Below are positions 27,545 to 32,079 of a stretch of DNA of 32,079 nucleotides, one piece after another. The first letter of the stretch is position 1. Each line of letters opens with the position of its first letter. The position numbers and the translations under genes were made by a program. The DNA comes from Methanobacteriaceae archaeon (lineage in GTDB: Archaea; Methanobacteriota; Methanobacteria; Methanobacteriales; Methanobacteriaceae), in contig JAHFBZ010000019.1 in the NCBI GenBank assembly GCA_023249725.1, positions 1 to 32,079 on the forward strand, read 5' to 3'. Under the pieces are notes generated by a model. It had not been told where the DNA came from. It ran no database searches and saw only the letters and a list, made by a program, of their open reading frames with translations.

Positions 27545-28384
27545 ATGAAAATAAAAGATATAATGAGTGAGGAAGTAGTGGTAATTCAAGATACAGAACA
27601 AGTAGCTTATGCCCGTAACCTCATGCTCAAAAATGGAATTGGTCGCATTGTTGTAGTTGACCGCGATGGAGATCCGATAGGGATAGTAACTGATAGGGAC
27701 ATTACTCACAAACTAAGTGGAAAAGGACCGGCCTGGAGAAGAAGGCCTATTGACAAAATTGCTGTAAGGAGAGTAATGAATAATAATTTAATTACTGTAG
27801 CTCCAGGATTAAATTCAAAAGAAGCGGTCGATTTAATGTTAAAAAATGATATTGGTTCACTGCCGGTTATTGATCAAGGTGAATTAGTTGGTATTATAAC
27901 CAAAACAGATCTCATGAAAGTTTATGAAAACAAATTCAGAGGTAAATGGAGAATTTCAGAGTTAATGAGTTCTAAAGTGGTCACGGTAAACGAAAATCAC
28001 GCCATTTCTCATGTTATCAACATAATGGAAGAAAATAAAATTGGTCGTGTTGTGGTAATAAGAGATAATGAACCGGTGGGGATTATAACCTCTGAAAACA
28101 TTTCTTTTGCCCAAATTGAAGATCCTGGAAAAGGGATTAATGTGGAGAGAATATATTTTGTTCGCCCTGTTGAAGGAGAAGGAAAAAGAAATGTTCGTAT
28201 GATTTCCATGATGACTGCTGGGGATATTATGACTGATCGTGTTGTCAAATTAAGCTCAGCAGATGATGCTTCAGAAGCAGCTAAAGTCATGATGGAAAGT
28301 GAGATTAGTGGAATTCCAGTGGTTGACGATGATGAACTAGTTGGTATCATCACTAAAACAGATATAATTAAAGCCATACAGTAG
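27545..28384 (+). CDS. Four-CBS-domain protein
   Basis: 279 residues, four CBS domains packed with almost no linker (MKIKDIMSEEVVVI; RRVMNNNLITVAP; ELMSSKVVTVN; DIMTDRVVKLSS). Ligand motifs are GIVTDRD, GIITKTD, GIITSEN (Asp replaced by Asn in the third) and GIITKTD. The Arg-rich GKGPAWRRRPID linker between domains 1 and 2 is unusual. CAGGTGAT before the ATG is the ribosome site; TTG 27542 is also in frame but too close to it. Confidence 0.88.
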   Translation: MKIKDIMSEEVVVIQDTEQVAYARNLMLKNGIGRIVVVDRDGDPIGIVTDRDITHKLSGKGPAWRRRPIDKIAVRRVMNNNLITVAPGLNSKEAVDLMLKNDIGSLPVIDQGELVGIITKTDLMKVYENKFRGKWRISELMSSKVVTVNENHAISHVINIMEENKIGRVVVIRDNEPVGIITSENISFAQIEDPGKGINVERIYFVRPVEGEGKRNVRMISMMTAGDIMTDRVVKLSSADDASEAAKVMMESEISGIPVVDDDELVGIITKTDIIKAIQ

Positions 28385-28441
28385 AAAATAAGTGAAAATC
28401 GCAGAATTTATAAATGAAACCTAAAAAGAAAGGGGATTTTA

Positions 28442-29266
28442 ATGCGAGTAAAAAATATAATGTCCGAGGATATTGTTTCCATAGATAAAGACCAGAACAT
28501 TTGTGATGCTCTCAGAGTCATGAAAAAAAACAAAATGTCCCGGCTAGCAGTTATCAATACCAACCAGGATAATGTTAAAGAGATGGTAGGTATGATAACC
28601 GAAAAAGACATTGCCAATAAACTGGGATCATCTAAATATGGAAACCTACCTCCTTCCCATTTTCATGTTTCCACGGTAATGACTAATGAGTTATTTGCAG
28701 TGGAAACTGAAACGGATATCGGCTATGCAGCCAACTTAATGCTGGAAAATAATATTGGTGGAATTCCAGTAATGGATGATGGCGATGTGATTGGTCTGGT
28801 TACTAAATCCGATCTCATAGACACTTGCCGAGGTAAAGCATATGAAAACAAGTCTGTTCAGAATTTAATGAGTGAGGATCTAATCACGGTGTCTCCTTCT
28901 GACAGGCTAGTTCATGCCCGGAGGGTCATGATGGATGCCAAAGTGGGTCGGCTCCTGGTAATGGAAGAGGGAGATTTAGTGGGATTAATAACATCTAAAG
29001 ATATTTCCCGAGCCATGATATCCTTTAGGAAAGTTGTTCCAGATAAACACAAATCTGCCAGAATCAGAAATCTTCTGGTGGATGATGTAATGTCTCAAGG
29101 AATTCATATGGTTTCTATGACGAGCTCCATTCCTGAAGTGGCACAAATGATGCTTGATCAAGGTATAAGTGGATTTCCAGTAGCAGATGAGAATAAAAAT
29201 ACGGTAGGCCTAATAACAAAAACAGATCTGCTGGATTTAATTGTTGAAATGGAGTGGGTTAACTAA
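28442..29266 (+). CDS. Four-CBS-domain protein
   Basis: 274 residues, four CBS domains (MRVKNIMSEDIVSID; STVMTNELFAVET; NLMSEDLITVSP; DVMSQGIHMVSM). Ligand motifs GMITEKD, GLVTKSD, GLITSKD and GLITKTD are all intact. AAAGGGGATTTTA precedes the ATG. It is 57 bases after the preceding CBS gene, which it closely resembles in layout, suggesting duplication. It ends 77 bases before the RNA ligase start. Confidence 0.88.
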   Translation: MRVKNIMSEDIVSIDKDQNICDALRVMKKNKMSRLAVINTNQDNVKEMVGMITEKDIANKLGSSKYGNLPPSHFHVSTVMTNELFAVETETDIGYAANLMLENNIGGIPVMDDGDVIGLVTKSDLIDTCRGKAYENKSVQNLMSEDLITVSPSDRLVHARRVMMDAKVGRLLVMEEGDLVGLITSKDISRAMISFRKVVPDKHKSARIRNLLVDDVMSQGIHMVSMTSSIPEVAQMMLDQGISGFPVADENKNTVGLITKTDLLDLIVEMEWVN

Positions 29267-29343
29267 TTTCTAGGGAATATAAGTCTAATGGGCAAAAATC
29301 TGAGGATTCTAAATCCAAAATACTTAAATCACCTGGAATTGAA

Positions 29344-30678
29344 TTGCCCGAGGTAAATTGTCCTAAATGCAGTTCTAAAATGAGGGTTGATTGGAGGAGA
29401 AATAATACCCTCACCCATTTTTTTTACTCTTGCCCATCTTGTGAGCTGGAATCTCAAATTGAAGTAGAAGATTTTCTGGAGAAAAAAATTCAAGAAATAC
29501 TTGGAATTAAATCAGAAAAGCTGGAAGAATCTATTAAAAAAGGAAACACGAAATTTTTCATTTCCATGGGCATTCCCACACTTCTTTTTAAAAAAGAAAC
29601 TGGTGAACTAGAATCTGGTACAGTTATTTATCTCTCAGATGAAATTGAAGTAATTAGAGGATTTCCTAAAATTAGAAGAACTCTTCTTTTGGGGCCTTCC
29701 CTTAAAAATCATTTTCAGGATTTAATTGCTGTGGAAGAGAAGATGAATGGCTATAATGTCCGTATTGCCAGTATAAATTGCAGTGATATATGTCAAGATA
29801 TCTCTAAAAATCCAGAAAGTAACTCAAAAGGATTCGATGAAGCTAATGAGGACATTAAACATAATAAAATTGTGGCCCTCACTCGTGGAGGATATATATG
29901 TCCTTTTACCACTAAAAAGGCCCAGGAACTTATGAATTTGGATGATTTTTTTGCAGATAATCCAGAACTAATAATATGTGGAGAAATGGTGGGTACTGAC
30001 AACCCTTATGTTTCACAGTATTATCCTGAAGTTGGTAAATTGGCCTTTAGAGTTTTTGACATCCGTCACAAATTATCCAATGAACCATTATCTATTGATG
30101 CTAAAAGAAAACTCTTAAAACAATATAATTTACCTGCTGTCCGACTATTTGGTGTATTCTCAGCAGATGATGCTCAAGAGAAAATATTAGAATTAATTAA
30201 AGAAATAGGCCTGGAACACAGGGAAGGGGTAGTAATGAAACACCCTTCTATGGAAATACCACCTTTAAAATACACCTCATCCCAGGCCCATGATAGGGAA
30301 ATCAAATATGCATTTAACTTCCCATTTGACTTTGGAAGGGCCTTTTTTTTCAGTAGAGTTGTAAGAGAAGGCTTCCAAGCCTATGAAATGGAGGATTCTC
30401 CAGAAGAACTTCAAAAAAGAGCTCAAAGATTGGGTGAATCTATTATTTATCCCATGATGGACATAATTAAACAAATAAATGATGGGGAACCTGCGGTGGA
30501 AGATACTACCATTAATGTGGATAGTAAAAAAGAGGCCGAGGAATTTGTAAGGCATCTGCATGATCTGGGAGTTTCGGCCATGTTAATAGAATATAAGGAT
30601 GGAAATGCGATTATTCGAAGAATATATAATGCAACTAATGATAAAATAAAAAATTATCTTAATGGGGGCCTTTACTAA
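29344..30678 (+). CDS. Archaeal ATP-dependent RNA ligase with N-terminal zinc ribbon
   Basis: 444 residues. A zinc ribbon (C6, C9, C30, C33) precedes an RNA ligase core of the MthRnl/Pab1020 type. The AMP-accepting lysine is K133 in EEKMNGYNVR (motif I, KxxG), followed by ICGEMVG (motif III/IIIa region) and EGVVMKHPS (motif IV), then a C-terminal dimerisation-type region. It adenylylates and joins or circularises RNA ends. From memory the Methanothermobacter enzyme has about 381 residues, so the ribbon appears to be an added piece. The start is TTG 29344 with a weak GGAATTGAA ribosome site; the frame is open without ATG back to 29263, so the true start is uncertain. Downstream of five CBS genes and probably co-transcribed with the last. 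Confidence 0.88.
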   Translation: MPEVNCPKCSSKMRVDWRRNNTLTHFFYSCPSCELESQIEVEDFLEKKIQEILGIKSEKLEESIKKGNTKFFISMGIPTLLFKKETGELESGTVIYLSDEIEVIRGFPKIRRTLLLGPSLKNHFQDLIAVEEKMNGYNVRIASINCSDICQDISKNPESNSKGFDEANEDIKHNKIVALTRGGYICPFTTKKAQELMNLDDFFADNPELIICGEMVGTDNPYVSQYYPEVGKLAFRVFDIRHKLSNEPLSIDAKRKLLKQYNLPAVRLFGVFSADDAQEKILELIKEIGLEHREGVVMKHPSMEIPPLKYTSSQAHDREIKYAFNFPFDFGRAFFFSRVVREGFQAYEMEDSPEELQKRAQRLGESIIYPMMDIIKQINDGEPAVEDTTINVDSKKEAEEFVRHLHDLGVSAMLIEYKDGNAIIRRIYNATNDKIKNYLNGGLY

Positions 30679-30954
30679 ACTAATATTCTTTATTATGGAA
30701 TATTTTTCTTATTTATTAATTATTAGAAATTCTTTTTATTCTTATCTTTCCAAATTCTTAATTAAATCCTTTTTAAATTATTATTTATTTTATTTTATTT
30801 TATTAAATCCCCTTAATTCTTAAATTAAAGAAAAAATAAGAACATTCAATTAAAAATTATATCTATAATATCAATATAATAAACGAATATATTCATATTA
30901 TACTAATAAATAAAATAACATATTCTAAATTTCATGAAATTATAAATCAAATTG
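30679..30954. other. AT-rich intergenic region before pheA
   Basis: 276 bases, with repeated TTTATTTTA steps near 30780-30805 that could terminate the RNA ligase transcript, and TATA-like ATATATTCATATTATA near 30887-30902 upstream of pheA. No ORF or RNA gene seen. Confidence 0.35.
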
Positions 30955-31866
<912 letters not shown>

Positions 31867-31884
31867 CTATGAATTAATTAAATC

Positions 31885-31910
31885 TTTTAATTTTTTTTTA
31901 TTTTATTTTC
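31885..31910 (+). terminator. T-rich terminator after pheA
   Basis: TTTTAATTTTTTTTTATTTTATTTT follows the pheA stop by about 18 bases, typical of archaeal oligo-T termination. Confidence 0.5.
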
Positions 31911-31930
31911 TAAACTATTATGGGTGGTAT

Positions 31931-32055
31931 TAATTTTTACACAATAATGGGCTAAAAAGAAAAGGATTTATAATATTTAAATAAATAGATATAGTTAATC
32001 ATAAGTTATGGATAACTATGATATTATTCAAACATCACTTGATGTGTAAAAATTA
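31931..32055. repeat. 13-base inverted repeat around a central palindrome
   Basis: TAATTTTTACACA at 31931-31943 is exactly complementary to TGTGTAAAAATTA at 32043-32055. Between them, near 32005-32018, lies AGTTAT-GG-ATAACT. No gene is visible in the last 210 bases, so this is the upstream or intergenic region of whatever lies beyond the window. Confidence 0.5.
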
Positions 32056-32079
32056 CAAAATTAATATTAACATTCAGGC

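Overview
The window is AT-rich DNA from a methanogenic archaeon of the order Methanobacteriales, probably a mesophilic Methanobacterium-like species. The evidence is a complete energy-converting hydrogenase B (Ehb) gene set, archaeal TATA boxes, AGGTGA-type ribosome binding sites, and a gene order that (from memory, not searched) follows the argG - ehb - hom - CBS cluster - RNA ligase region of Methanothermobacter thermautotrophicus. No rRNA, tRNA, insertion sequence or CRISPR array was found.

Layout. 1-505: 5' part of a two-TM potassium channel with an RCK domain, minus strand. 692-6101: NAD(P)HX repair enzyme nnr, a BofA-like membrane protein, argG, an aspartoacylase-family metalloenzyme, and a YdjM/DUF457 membrane protein whose frame is broken at a run of ten A. 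6214-18152: the ehb cluster, from an Mrp-antiporter-like membrane module (MnhE, F/G, DUF4040, C, D, B homologues) through a 14-motif polyferredoxin, a ferredoxin, the small and large [NiFe] subunits and a NuoH-like anchor, to EhbP and the ACT-domain protein EhbQ. Two short genes (47 and 54 codons) sit in translationally coupled positions, and a decayed flavin-binding (pyridoxamine-phosphate-oxidase-like) gene lies between ehbP and ehbQ. 18291-22351, minus strand: a small unknown protein, an orphan Cas4-like protein with altered catalytic motifs, homoserine dehydrogenase with an ACT domain, and a COG1665-type nucleotidyltransferase. 22558-24748: DUF366, queD and queE (7-deazaguanine branch leading to archaeosine). 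24760-29266: five consecutive CBS-domain proteins with 18 CBS domains in total, followed by an archaeal RNA ligase with an N-terminal zinc ribbon. 30955-31866: prephenate dehydratase with an (AAT)10 microsatellite in its 5' end.

How it fits together. Ehb uses the ion gradient to drive reduction of ferredoxin by H2 for anabolic CO2 fixation. The surrounding genes make amino acids (Arg; the Thr/Met branch; Phe) and a tRNA base, and three proteins carry ACT domains, so the region reads as an anabolic neighbourhood with probable small-molecule sensing by ACT and CBS domains. The best candidates for something undescribed are the 18-CBS-domain array beside the RNA ligase, the two tiny ehb genes, the degenerate Cas4-like protein, and the slippery A10 frameshift.
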